Positions 6,608-13,145 of a stretch of 15,722 bases of DNA are shown here, in pieces. The notes beneath the pieces were generated by a model. That model saw only the letters and a program-made list of their open reading frames with translations, had not been told where the DNA came from and made no database searches. A program made the translations under genes and the position numbers. Position 1 is the first letter of the stretch; each line of letters begins with the position of its first letter. Origin of the DNA: an uncultured Clostridia bacterium (lineage in GTDB: Bacteria > Bacillota > Clostridia > Oscillospirales > CAG-272); NCBI GenBank assembly GCA_937892405.1, contig CALAFS010000149.1, forward strand, positions 1-15,722, in the 5' to 3' direction.

Positions 6608-7978
6608 ATGAAGCTCTGGAAACCGAAAGACATTGATGTGACGGGCGGCCCGCTGTTTGCATCGATCCTTTTATACAGTATTCCCGTCATGCTCGCCACC
6701 TTCCTTCAGACCCTCTTCAATGCCGTCGATATTATGGTTCTCGGCAACATGGCGGATAAGGTCGCCGTCGCCTCGGTCGGTGCGACCTCGGTCATTGTCA
6801 GCCTGTGCGTCATGGCGTTCGTCGGTCTCTCCGCCGGTACGAGCATCCTGCTCTCCCGTTACTTCGGCGCCAAGGATGAGACGCAGGTAAAGAAGACGGT
6901 CGGCACCTCTCTTTGGTTTGCCCTTGGGCTCGGTCTTCTTCTGACCGCCGTCACGATCCCTCTCGCCGGACCTTTTCTCCGCCTCACTTCCTGCCCGGAG
7001 GAGTGCATCGAATCCGCCCGCATTTACCTGACGATTTATTTCTGCGCCATTCCGGCGATCATGCTCTATAACTTCGGCGCCGCGATCCTCAATTCCGTCG
7101 GCGATACACAGCGCCCCCTCTTCTACCTCGTCATCTCCGGCGTCACGAATGTGGTGCTGAATATCCTGCTTTGTACGATCCTCACGGAGAAGGTCGCCGC
7201 GGTCGCGATTGCGACGCTTGTCTCACAGCTCATCGGTGCGACCTGCGTGCTGATCCGCCTGACGAGGATTTCGGGCGCGTGCCGCGTCGATTACCGTAAA
7301 CTTATCTTCGACCGTAAGCTTCTCGGCAAGATTTTGATCCACGGCGGTCCCTGCGCCTTTACCACGGCGATGTACCCGCTTTCCAATCTGATGATCCAGT
7401 CCGCAATCAATAAGCTCGGCACCGCCGCCATGTCGGGCAATGTCGCCTCCTCCAGTATCGAGGGCTTCGTCGGCGCGTTTACGAACGCCGTCGGCGTCTG
7501 CGCCCTGACCTTCATCGGACAGAACCTCGGTAGCGGCAACAAAGAGCGCGTGTGGAAAACCCTTCTTTATTGCTCTCTCCTCGAGCTCGGACTCGGGCTC
7601 GGACTCGGACTCGGCGTCCGTTACCTCGTGGGAGAACAGCTTCTCGCCCTTTATATCCCAGGCGAGGCGGACGCGATCGCGTGCGGAATCCTCCGCATGA
7701 GCTTCCTGCTCACCATCTACTTTATCCCCGCACTCAACGCCGTGACGCTCAACTCGCTGAAGGCGTTCGGCTATTCCACCCTCCCCGCATTGAATTCCTT
7801 TCTGACCATCATTCTCTTCCGTGTCTTCTGGATGGCATTCATCTACCCGTCCGAAGAGACACTTGCGAACCTCTATCGCTGTTACCCGTGGTCGTGGAGC
7901 ATCAACTTCGCCGTCAACATCATCATGCTCACCGTCGTCCTCGTCCGCTATCATAAAGGAAAACTCAAAAATATCTGA
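6608..7978 (+). CDS. MATE-family multidrug/metabolite efflux transporter
   Basis: This 456-residue protein has the 12-helix organisation and length of MATE (NorM/DinF-type) cation-coupled exporters in the cytoplasmic membrane. Family landmarks are the N-terminal PLFASILLYSIPVMLATFLQTLFNAVDIMVLG (15-46), the loop after helix 2-3 SAGTSILLSRYFGAKDE (about 75-91), AAILNSVGDTQRPLFY in the first half, and FTNAVGVCALTFIGQNLGSGNKERVWKT in the second. These are the paired motifs of the two six-helix halves. The start ATG follows AAGGAG. It is monocistronic, with its own promoter and terminator. Helix 9 contains an LGLGLGLGLG run encoded by five near-identical hexanucleotides. The substrate cannot be predicted; drugs, organic cations and metabolites are all possible for the family. 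Confidence 0.93.
   Translation: MKLWKPKDIDVTGGPLFASILLYSIPVMLATFLQTLFNAVDIMVLGNMADKVAVASVGATSVIVSLCVMAFVGLSAGTSILLSRYFGAKDETQVKKTVGTSLWFALGLGLLLTAVTIPLAGPFLRLTSCPEECIESARIYLTIYFCAIPAIMLYNFGAAILNSVGDTQRPLFYLVISGVTNVVLNILLCTILTEKVAAVAIATLVSQLIGATCVLIRLTRISGACRVDYRKLIFDRKLLGKILIHGGPCAFTTAMYPLSNLMIQSAINKLGTAAMSGNVASSSIEGFVGAFTNAVGVCALTFIGQNLGSGNKERVWKTLLYCSLLELGLGLGLGLGVRYLVGEQLLALYIPGEADAIACGILRMSFLLTIYFIPALNAVTLNSLKAFGYSTLPALNSFLTIILFRVFWMAFIYPSEETLANLYRCYPWSWSINFAVNIIMLTVVLVRYHKGKLKNI
7586..7615 (+). repeat. In-gene hexanucleotide tandem repeat (CTCGGN x5)
   Basis: Five successive CTCGGA/G/C units encode Leu-Gly five times inside a membrane helix of the MATE transporter. A unit gain or loss by slippage would keep frame and lengthen or shorten the helix by two residues. 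Confidence 0.8.
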
Positions 7979-7988
7979 CAGATACATA

Positions 7989-8029
7989 AAAACGCCCCCG
8001 CAGACCGTCATAGTCTGCGGGGGCGTTTT
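7989..8029. terminator. Bidirectional intrinsic terminator, 17-bp stem
   Basis: A perfect 17-bp stem (7989-8005 with 8013-8029) has a 7-base loop. Its ends are AAAA and TTTT, so it serves both the MATE gene and the convergent ppa gene. Confidence 0.92.
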
Positions 8030-8059
8030 CCGTCCGCCGCGTGGCGGCGGTCCCTGCGC

Positions 8060-8596
8060 TTATTCGCCGAATTTTTTATGATACCCTTCGATGCAATGGC
8101 GGATAATGTCCACCGCCTCCGCGCGGTCGCCGACATCGTCGACCACCGTCGTCTTGCCCTCGAGCTGTTTGTAGACCGAGAAGAAGTGGCACAGCTCGTC
8201 GAAGATATGCCGCGGCAGCTCGGAGATGTCCCGATAAGGGGTATAGGTCGGATCGCCGAAGGGAATGGCGATGATCTTCTCGTCCCGCATGCCGCCGTCC
8301 TCCATGCGCATGACCCCGATCGGGTAACAGCGCACGAGCGTCAGGGGGTCGATGGATTCCGAGCAGAGGATCAGCACATCGAGCGGGTCGCCGTCGTCGG
8401 CATAGGTGCGGGGGATAAAGCCGTAGTTCATCGGGTAGTGCGTCGCGGTGTAAAGCACACGGTCGAGGATCAGCATACCCGTGGGTTTGTCAAGTTCGTA
8501 TTTTTTCTTGCTGCCTTTGGTGATTTCCACCACGGCGATGAAGTCGGTCGGGCGAACTCTCGCCTCGTCAATATCGCGCCAGATATTCATTTTCAT
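8060..8596 (-). CDS. ppa: Soluble family I inorganic pyrophosphatase
   Basis: The enzyme hydrolyses the pyrophosphate made by biosynthetic reactions in the cytosol, using Mg2+. The 178-residue length is standard for family I. The signature DDGDPLDVLIL (67-77) carries three metal-binding aspartates. Other expected residues are the early VVEITKGSKKKYELDK block (glutamate and lysines, 22-37), the YPMNYGFIP segment (54-62), DEKIIAIP (104-111), and the late FFSVYKQLEGK (about 138-148). Many Firmicutes use the unrelated family II enzyme, so the family I type is worth noting. There are two possible ATGs (8596 and 8590) behind a weak AGAAAGAAGAG; I kept the first. It has its own promoter and is divergent from fucO. 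Confidence 0.95.
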   Translation of the reverse strand: MKMNIWRDIDEARVRPTDFIAVVEITKGSKKKYELDKPTGMLILDRVLYTATHYPMNYGFIPRTYADDGDPLDVLILCSESIDPLTLVRCYPIGVMRMEDGGMRDEKIIAIPFGDPTYTPYRDISELPRHIFDELCHFFSVYKQLEGKTTVVDDVGDRAEAVDIIRHCIEGYHKKFGE

Positions 8597-8624
8597 CTCT
8601 TCTTTCTATCGTTTCTTCCCCTTT

Positions 8625-8653
8625 ATTGTACACGATCCCGTGCCGCCTGTCAA
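8625..8653 (-). promoter_or_regulatory. Promoter for ppa
   Basis: On the minus strand TTGACA (8653-8648), 17 bases, TACAAT (8630-8625). This is one mismatch from consensus overall, and it lies 29 bases before the ATG. Confidence 0.88.
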
Positions 8654-8686
8654 GAGATTACGGCAGGACAGGGCAAAAGGCACAAC

Positions 8687-8704
8687 TTGATAAAAAATTC
8701 ACAA
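8687..8704. promoter_or_regulatory. Candidate Rex operator between ppa and fucO
   Basis: TTGATAA-AAAA-TTCACAA has the 7-4-7 layout of Rex operators (TTGTGAA-N4-TTCACAA in actinobacteria, TTGTTAA-N4-TTAACAA in clostridia). The right arm is perfect to the first consensus, and the left arm is one base from the second. A rex gene begins in this same window at 15584. The site lies about 20 bases upstream of the predicted fucO -35 and 34 bases from the ppa -35. Repression geometry is therefore not ideal and the call stays tentative. Confidence 0.55.
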
Positions 8705-8723
8705 TTTGTTTTCAGTGATTTTG

Positions 8724-8752
8724 TAGATAACTTTAGCGGAATATGTGATAAT
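8724..8752 (+). promoter_or_regulatory. Probable extended -10 promoter for fucO
   Basis: GATAAT (8747-8752) is preceded by TGT, giving an extended -10. TAGATA (8724-8729) lies 17 bases upstream as a 4 of 6 -35 match. Confidence 0.55.
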
Positions 8753-8816
8753 TTATGCGGAGTGAAAAGACTCTCCGAAATTTTTGCCTATGGCGGAAAG
8801 TGATGCATTAAGTATT

Positions 8817-9965
8817 ATGGCTAACAGATTTATCCTCAATGAAACCTCTTATTTCGGCGCCGGTGCAAGACGCGAGATCGCGGGAGAGATCAAGAGACGC
8901 GGTTATCACAAGGCACTTGTCGTTGCCGACCACGATCTTCTGAAGTTCGGTACCGTCGATCTCGTTACCAAGGAGCTCGGCGACACTCCCTATGAGATCT
9001 TCTCGGATTTCAAGGCAAATCCGACCGTAAAGAATGTAAAAGCAGGTGTCAGTGCCTTCCTTGCCTCCGGCGCGGATTTCATCATCGCGATCGGCGGCGG
9101 TTCTGCCATTGATACCTCGAAGGGTATCGCCATCGTGGCGAACAACCCCGAGTTTGCCGACATCGTCTCTCTTGAGGGCGTTGCCGATACGAAGAAAAAG
9201 TGCGTGCCGATCATCGCTCTGCCCACCACGGCGGGCACCGCGGCGGAAGTCACGATCAACTATGTCATTACCGACGAAGACACCGGTCGTAAGATGGTCT
9301 GCGTCGACCCGAACGACATTCCCACCCTCGCGATCGTCGATGCCGAGCTGATGGCTACGATGCCGAAGGGTCTGACTGCCGCTACCGGTATGGACGCTCT
9401 CACCCACGCGATCGAGGGCTATATCACGAAGGGCGCATGGGCGCTGTCGGATATGTTCGAGATTCAGGCGATCCGGTGGATCTCCGAGAACCTGCGTGCC
9501 GCTACCGAGAACGGTAAGGACATGACCGCAAGAGAGAATATGGCTCTCGCACAGTATGTCGCCGGCATGGCATTCTCGAATGTCGGTCTCGGCTGTGTTC
9601 ACTCGATGGCACACCCCCTCGGCGCAAGATTCGATATTCCTCACGGCGTTGCGAACGCTCTGCTTCTCCCGATCGTCATGGAATACAACCTTCCCGCCGC
9701 TGTGAAGAAGTACGGTGACATCGCCCGCGCGATGGGTGTCAATACCACCGGCATGACCGATGAGGTCGCCGCCCGCGCCGCCGTCAATGCGGTAAAGCGC
9801 CTGTCCCTTGACCTCCACATCCCGCAGACCCTGCGTGAGATCGGTATCCCCGCTTCCGCGCTGGAGCAGCTGTCGAAGGACGCTTTCGCCGATGTCTGCA
9901 CGGGCGGCAACCCGCGCGAGATCACCGAGGCGGATATCCTCGAGCTCTACAAGAAGGCATATTGA
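8817..9965 (+). CDS. fucO: Lactaldehyde reductase FucO (Fe-dependent alcohol dehydrogenase)
   Basis: FucO reduces lactaldehyde to 1,2-propanediol with NADH, disposing of reducing power during fucose or rhamnose fermentation. Starting at ATG 8817 the protein is 382 residues, essentially the length of E. coli FucO. It tracks that protein closely: MANRFILNET at the start, AIGGGSAIDTSKGI (91-104, NAD-binding), ALPTTAGTAAEVTINYVITDE (134-154), DALTHAIEGYITKGAW (193-208), GLGCVHSMAHPLGA (257-270), IPHGVAN (274-280) and DVCTGGNPRE near the end. The iron ligands are D193, H197, H262 and H276. In-frame codons upstream (TTG 8784, ATG 8790) are not supported by homology. No Shine-Dalgarno precedes 8817, which is unusual here. 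No fucose or rhamnose genes are adjacent, so a wider role as an NADH-linked diol/aldehyde dehydrogenase is possible. A Rex-like operator lies upstream. Confidence 0.9.
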   Translation: MANRFILNETSYFGAGARREIAGEIKRRGYHKALVVADHDLLKFGTVDLVTKELGDTPYEIFSDFKANPTVKNVKAGVSAFLASGADFIIAIGGGSAIDTSKGIAIVANNPEFADIVSLEGVADTKKKCVPIIALPTTAGTAAEVTINYVITDEDTGRKMVCVDPNDIPTLAIVDAELMATMPKGLTAATGMDALTHAIEGYITKGAWALSDMFEIQAIRWISENLRAATENGKDMTARENMALAQYVAGMAFSNVGLGCVHSMAHPLGARFDIPHGVANALLLPIVMEYNLPAAVKKYGDIARAMGVNTTGMTDEVAARAAVNAVKRLSLDLHIPQTLREIGIPASALEQLSKDAFADVCTGGNPREITEADILELYKKAY

Positions 9966-9983
9966 TTGCCGTAAAACCATTTG

Positions 9984-10023
9984 AAAATGCCGCGCGTTTT
10001 CCCGTAAAACGCGCGGCATTTTT
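9984..10023 (+). terminator. Intrinsic terminator after fucO, 17-bp stem
   Basis: A perfect 17-bp stem (9984-10000 with 10006-10022) with loop CCCGT ends in a run of five Ts. Confidence 0.93.
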
Positions 10024-10033
10024 CTCGTATGGG

Positions 10034-10062
10034 TTGACAGAGAAGGAAACAAATGGTATAAT
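10034..10062 (+). promoter_or_regulatory. Exact-consensus promoter with extended -10 for the zinc-ribbon nuclease gene
   Basis: TTGACA (10034-10039), 17 bases, TATAAT (10057-10062), with TGG just before the -10. This is the strongest-looking promoter in the window. Confidence 0.92.
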
Positions 10063-10097
10063 TATACTATCCTAATAAAAATATAAAAGAGGACAGC

Positions 10098-11084
10098 ATG
10101 AGCAAGACTTGTCAAATTTGCGGAAAAGACAGCGGTATGTATCCGCTTTGCATTGAACATCTGAGACAGAAATCGGAGGGGAAGGTCGTTAAGTGCCCGC
10201 AATGCGGAAAATGGCACTACGCTTCCGAGAAATGTACTTGCGGACAAAAGAGCATGACAGGAAAGGGAAGTGCGGAAGAATTTCCCACGGAAGGCTATAC
10301 GGCATGCCTTTTCTGCGGCGCGAAGACAACGGGATTCGCGTTTTGCAGGGAGTGCTTTACCAAATATACAAAAGAACAAAAACTCGCGAAGCTGAACGAG
10401 CGGAAAAAGGCAGAAGAAGCACAGAGTTCCGCCCCGCATGCCCCGGAGGCAAAACCCGCCGTTTATACGAAGCCGGCAGAGAAGGCGGAACCGCAGGAAA
10501 AACCGCCGGTGTCGTACAAAAAAGAAAACGGCGTTGTGACTGTCAATCCGGAGAGCAAGTCCCGCTGTATCACCTGCGGCAAGACGACGGACGGACTGCT
10601 GTTTTGCCCCTCTTGCTATCATAAGTACAAAGATAAAGAGCTGTTGTTCCGGATTACCGGTTGTACGACGGTCGAGTTGCTTGACGAGGATTACGAAGGA
10701 CGCTATACCTGCAAAGACGGGCATATCGTAAAGAGTAAATCCGAGAGAGATATTGATAATTACCTGTTTGAAAACGGGATTTCTCACGCATACGAAAAAG
10801 AGCTGGCATATGGCGCGGGAGAAAATGAGGTACTGCACCCGGATTTCTATTTGCCGAACTATCTCGGGAAAGGAAAGCATGTGTACCTTGAGCATTGGGG
10901 GTACAACGAGAATAATATTCAATATACCCGCACCAAAAAATTCAAGATGCCCATCTATGAAAAACTCGGGATCACGCTCATCTGCACTTATGAAAAGAGC
11001 GACTCCGGAAAAATAGATGCCGCGTTGGAAAGAAAGCTCAATCCCGTATTTATCAAAGAAAACAAAATCAATTTCGAAGAATGA
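10098..11084 (+). CDS. Zinc-ribbon protein with C-terminal PD-(D/E)XK-like nuclease domain, function unknown
   Basis: I do not recognise a named family for this 328-residue protein. The N-terminal 175 residues carry four cysteine modules: C5xxC8 with C18/H21, C33xxC36 with C46xC48, C70xxC73 with C83xxC86, and C157xxC160 with C170xxC173. The third and fourth are separated by a charged Lys/Glu/Pro/Ala linker (about 90-150). The C-terminal part (about 205-300) reads like a PD-(D/E)XK fold: KSKSERDIDNYLFENGI (212-228), YEKEL (232-236), HPDFYLPN (247-254) and VYLEHWGYN (262-270). This resembles the nuclease segment attached to some UvrD-type helicases, where an E-x-aromatic-G motif replaces the usual ExK. 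E216, D249 and E265 are the likely catalytic acids. The gene is visibly AT-richer than its neighbours, with its own promoter and terminator, suggesting transfer. A role in DNA repair or defence is inference. An AGAGGA site precedes the ATG. Confidence 0.7.
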   Translation: MSKTCQICGKDSGMYPLCIEHLRQKSEGKVVKCPQCGKWHYASEKCTCGQKSMTGKGSAEEFPTEGYTACLFCGAKTTGFAFCRECFTKYTKEQKLAKLNERKKAEEAQSSAPHAPEAKPAVYTKPAEKAEPQEKPPVSYKKENGVVTVNPESKSRCITCGKTTDGLLFCPSCYHKYKDKELLFRITGCTTVELLDEDYEGRYTCKDGHIVKSKSERDIDNYLFENGISHAYEKELAYGAGENEVLHPDFYLPNYLGKGKHVYLEHWGYNENNIQYTRTKKFKMPIYEKLGITLICTYEKSDSGKIDAALERKLNPVFIKENKINFEE

Positions 11085-11130
11085 AAAAGCGCGGTTTTGC
11101 AAATAAACATTTGCAAAACCGCGCTTTTTC
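11083..11130. terminator. Bidirectional intrinsic terminator, 22-bp stem
   Basis: A perfect 22-bp stem (11083-11104 with 11109-11130) has a 4-base loop. It begins inside the stop codon of the nuclease gene and ends two bases from the end of the convergent alaT. Five As on the left and five Ts on the right let it work in both directions. Confidence 0.93.
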
Positions 11131-11131
11131 T

Positions 11132-12304
11132 TTATTTCAGCCTTTCAAGAAACCTTCCGATACGGGAAAGCGCCTCTTTGATATGCGGGACGGAATAGCA
11201 GTAGGACGCGCGGACAAACCCCTCGCCCCCTTCACCGAACGCGGTGCCCGGGACGATCGCGACCCGCTCCTCATGAAGCAGTCGCTCGCAGAACTCCTCG
11301 CTCGAAAGTCCCGTCGGGCGGATGTCGGGGAAGGCGTAGAACGCCCCTTTCGGCATGCGGCAGGGAAGCCCGAGATCGGAAAATCCCTTGACAATGATCC
11401 TGCGGCGGATGTCATATTCTTCTTTCATGCGCTCCACCTCCGCGTCACAGGCACGCAGAGCCTCGATCGCCGCGCTTTGCGACACGGTCGGGGCGCACAT
11501 GATCGCATATTGGTGAATTTTCGTCATCTGGTCGATCAGGGGCTTCGGCGCGCAGGCGTAGCCGAGGCGCCACCCGGTCATCGAGAAGGCTTTGGAGAAC
11601 CCGCCCACCGTCACCGTCCGTTCTTTCATGCCGGGCAGGGAGGCGAAGGAGACATGCGGCGTGTCCGAGAAGGTCAGCTCCGCGTAGATCTCGTCCGAGA
11701 TCACCGCGATGTTCATCTCCCGCAGAACCTCTGCGACCGCTTCGAGATCCGCCCGTTCCATGACAGCACCCGTAGGGTTGGAGGGGTAGGGAAGGATCAG
11801 TGCCTTGGTTCTTTCGGTGATCTTCTCCCGCAGTGCCGCGGCAGTCACCTTGAAGTCGTCTTCCGCCCGCGTCGCGAGGATCACCGGGACACCGCCCGCG
11901 AGCCTTGTGATCGGATCGTAGCAGACATAGCTCGGTTGGGGAATGATGACCTCGTCCCCGGGACTTACGATCGCGCGGATCGCGGCGTCGATTGCTTCGC
12001 TCCCGCCGACCGTCACGAGGATTTCTGTGTCGGGATCGTAGGAGACGGCATATTTTCTTTTAGTGTAACGGGCGATTTCCTCGCGCAGGGTAAGGAGTCC
12101 GCGGTTTGAGGTATAGCGGGTGCTCCCGTGCTCGAGAGAGCGGATTCCCGCCGCGCGGATCTGCCACGGCGTGGGGAAGTCCGGCTCGCCGACACCGAGG
12201 GAGATGACATTTTCCATCGTGTTCGCCACATCGAAGAAGCGGCGGATCCCCGACGGCTTCAGCCCGACGACGGTGCCCGAGAGCATGCGTTCGTAGTCGA
12301 TCAT
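11132..12304 (-). CDS. alaT: AlaT-type PLP aminotransferase (probable alanine transaminase)
   Basis: This 390-residue fold-type I aminotransferase (class I/II) most likely makes alanine from pyruvate with glutamate as donor. Visible PLP-site residues are YPSNPTGA (173-180, N176), SDEIYAEL (203-210, D204 and Y207), and FSKAFSMTGWRLGY (236-249) with the Schiff-base lysine K238 and phosphate-contacting R246. The early VISLGVGEPDFPTP (33-46) and the C-terminal carboxylate-binding arginine in FVRASYC are also present. The start overlaps the stop of the upstream Lrp-type gene as ATGA, so translation is coupled. This pairing matches Bacillus alaR-alaT (yugG-yugH). The alanine specificity is further supported by the GCA specifier of the T-box leader that controls the operon. 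By sequence alone, an aspartate or broader-range transaminase would also fit. Confidence 0.88.
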   Translation of the reverse strand: MIDYERMLSGTVVGLKPSGIRRFFDVANTMENVISLGVGEPDFPTPWQIRAAGIRSLEHGSTRYTSNRGLLTLREEIARYTKRKYAVSYDPDTEILVTVGGSEAIDAAIRAIVSPGDEVIIPQPSYVCYDPITRLAGGVPVILATRAEDDFKVTAAALREKITERTKALILPYPSNPTGAVMERADLEAVAEVLREMNIAVISDEIYAELTFSDTPHVSFASLPGMKERTVTVGGFSKAFSMTGWRLGYACAPKPLIDQMTKIHQYAIMCAPTVSQSAAIEALRACDAEVERMKEEYDIRRRIIVKGFSDLGLPCRMPKGAFYAFPDIRPTGLSSEEFCERLLHEERVAIVPGTAFGEGGEGFVRASYCYSVPHIKEALSRIGRFLERLK

Positions 12305-12783
12305 AAGGACACCGCACCCCGCTCGTCTTCTTCCTCGGGGAGGAGCTCGACATCAAACTCTTTGTACCGCCGCATGACAAACTGCGTCGCCGTCGAGGTC
12401 ACAGAGTCGATCACAGCCAGCTCTTTGGAAACAAAAGTTGACACTTCACGGAAAGTTTTGCCCTTTACCACGACATTCAGGTCGTAAGCACCCGACATCA
12501 GGCTGACCGCTTCCACCTCCGGATATTTCGCGATCCGCGCCGCGACTTCTTCAAAGCCGAGTCCCGCCTTCGGCGTCACCTTCAGCTCGATGATCGCGCT
12601 CACGCGGTCGGTCTCCACCTTTTCCCAGTCGACGACGCCCTTGTATCCGCGCAGGATGCCCGCCGCCTCCATTTCGGAGATTTCGCGCTCGACCTCCTCT
12701 GCGGAAAGTCCCGTCACCGTGGCGATGTCCGCCGTGCTCATGCGGGCGTTTTTTTCGAGCAGTTTCAGAATTTTCAGATTCAT
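12301..12783 (-). CDS. alaR: AlaR-like Lrp/AsnC-family transcription regulator
   Basis: This 160-residue protein has an N-terminal winged helix-turn-helix (about 1-50: LKLLEKNARMSTADIATVTGLSAEEVEREISEME) and a C-terminal ligand-sensing RAM/ACT-like domain (about 62-140). The second domain contains AIIELKVTPKAGLGFEEVAARIAKYPEVEAVSLMSGAYDLNVVVKGKTFREV. Its wording is close to Bacillus YugG (AlaR), including the DWEKV..DRVSAIIE junction and VIDSVTSTATQFVMRRYK. The family binds DNA as dimers or larger assemblies and often senses an amino acid, here presumably alanine. It is first in the operon, with AGAGGAGA before the ATG, and overlaps alaT by four bases. A 13-residue acidic tail (PEEEDERG) follows the sensing domain. 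Confidence 0.9.
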   Translation of the reverse strand: MNLKILKLLEKNARMSTADIATVTGLSAEEVEREISEMEAAGILRGYKGVVDWEKVETDRVSAIIELKVTPKAGLGFEEVAARIAKYPEVEAVSLMSGAYDLNVVVKGKTFREVSTFVSKELAVIDSVTSTATQFVMRRYKEFDVELLPEEEDERGAVSL

Positions 12784-12800
12784 CGGATTCTCCTCTCACA

Positions 12801-13075
12801 AAAAAGAAAATAAAAAAGCCCGCAGGCCGCCTGTCGCGACCCCCGGACGAAATATCGTGTTACCACCGAGGCTTTGACCCTCCCTCGCGGGCGGATCCTC
12901 TGAGAGTTACCGTCAATATAACTCCGTCCGATAACGGGGACATCCGCCTGCGGTTACGGTAAGCACCTTCCCGCGGAACTCCGAGGCTGCGTTCACGGCA
13001 CCGTAGGAGGGGCTTGCACCGACCGCCCGTTCTCTGTGTCCCACCGGATTCCGCTACTCTTCCTCATCGCAGTTT
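12801..13075 (-). ncRNA. Alanine-specific T-box riboswitch leader of alaR-alaT
   Basis: The minus-strand leader has every T-box landmark in order: a GATGAGGAAGAGTAG start of Stem I; the AGAGAACGGG...CGGTGCAAGCC apical block (13035-13010); a specifier segment GTGAAC-GCA-GCCTCGGAG with GCA (Ala) at 12990-12988; and the T-box itself, CCTCGGTGGTAACACG (12871-12856), followed by TTTCGTCCGGGG. The antiterminator folds as CCUCGG/CCGGGG and ACGA/UCGU around the bulge UGGUAAC. UGGU pairs with the ACCA end of tRNA-Ala (A73). A GCGGGC followed by a U-rich run (12823-12801) marks the termination side, though I could not settle which 5' arm completes the terminator stem. Confidence 0.95.
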
Positions 13076-13081
13076 TTTATT

Positions 13082-13110
13082 ATTATACAGGACTTTCACC
13101 CGTTTGTCAA
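13082..13110 (-). promoter_or_regulatory. Exact-consensus promoter for the T-box operon
   Basis: On the minus strand TTGACA (13110-13105), 17 bases, TATAAT (13087-13082). The predicted transcript start is near 13075, leaving a leader of about 290 bases before alaR. Confidence 0.92.
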
Positions 13111-13132
13111 GCCTTTTGAAAAAATCTCCTCC

Positions 13133-13140
13133 GGAGGTGA
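13133..13140 (+). promoter_or_regulatory. Strong ribosome binding site inside a palindrome, before the M19 dipeptidase
   Basis: GGAGGTGA lies five bases before ATG 13146 and fixes that start over upstream in-frame codons. The core CCTCCGGAGG (13128-13137) is a perfect palindrome inside an 18-base imperfect one (13124-13141), so the site may be partly sequestered. I found no convincing promoter for the gene in the 35 bases shared with the divergent T-box promoter. Confidence 0.75.
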
Positions 13141-13145
13141 TCTCC

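Noticed and set aside
8784..8816. N-terminal extension of FucO from TTG 8784 or ATG 8790
   Set aside because: FucO homologues begin at MANR and the 382-residue length fits; neither upstream codon has a ribosome site.
8808..10052. 414-codon minus-strand frame opposite fucO
   Set aside because: fucO is certain from homology, and the antisense frame crosses its terminator.
11081..12109. Plus-strand 342-codon frame opposite alaT
   Set aside because: It begins inside a terminator stem and is antisense to a clear aminotransferase.
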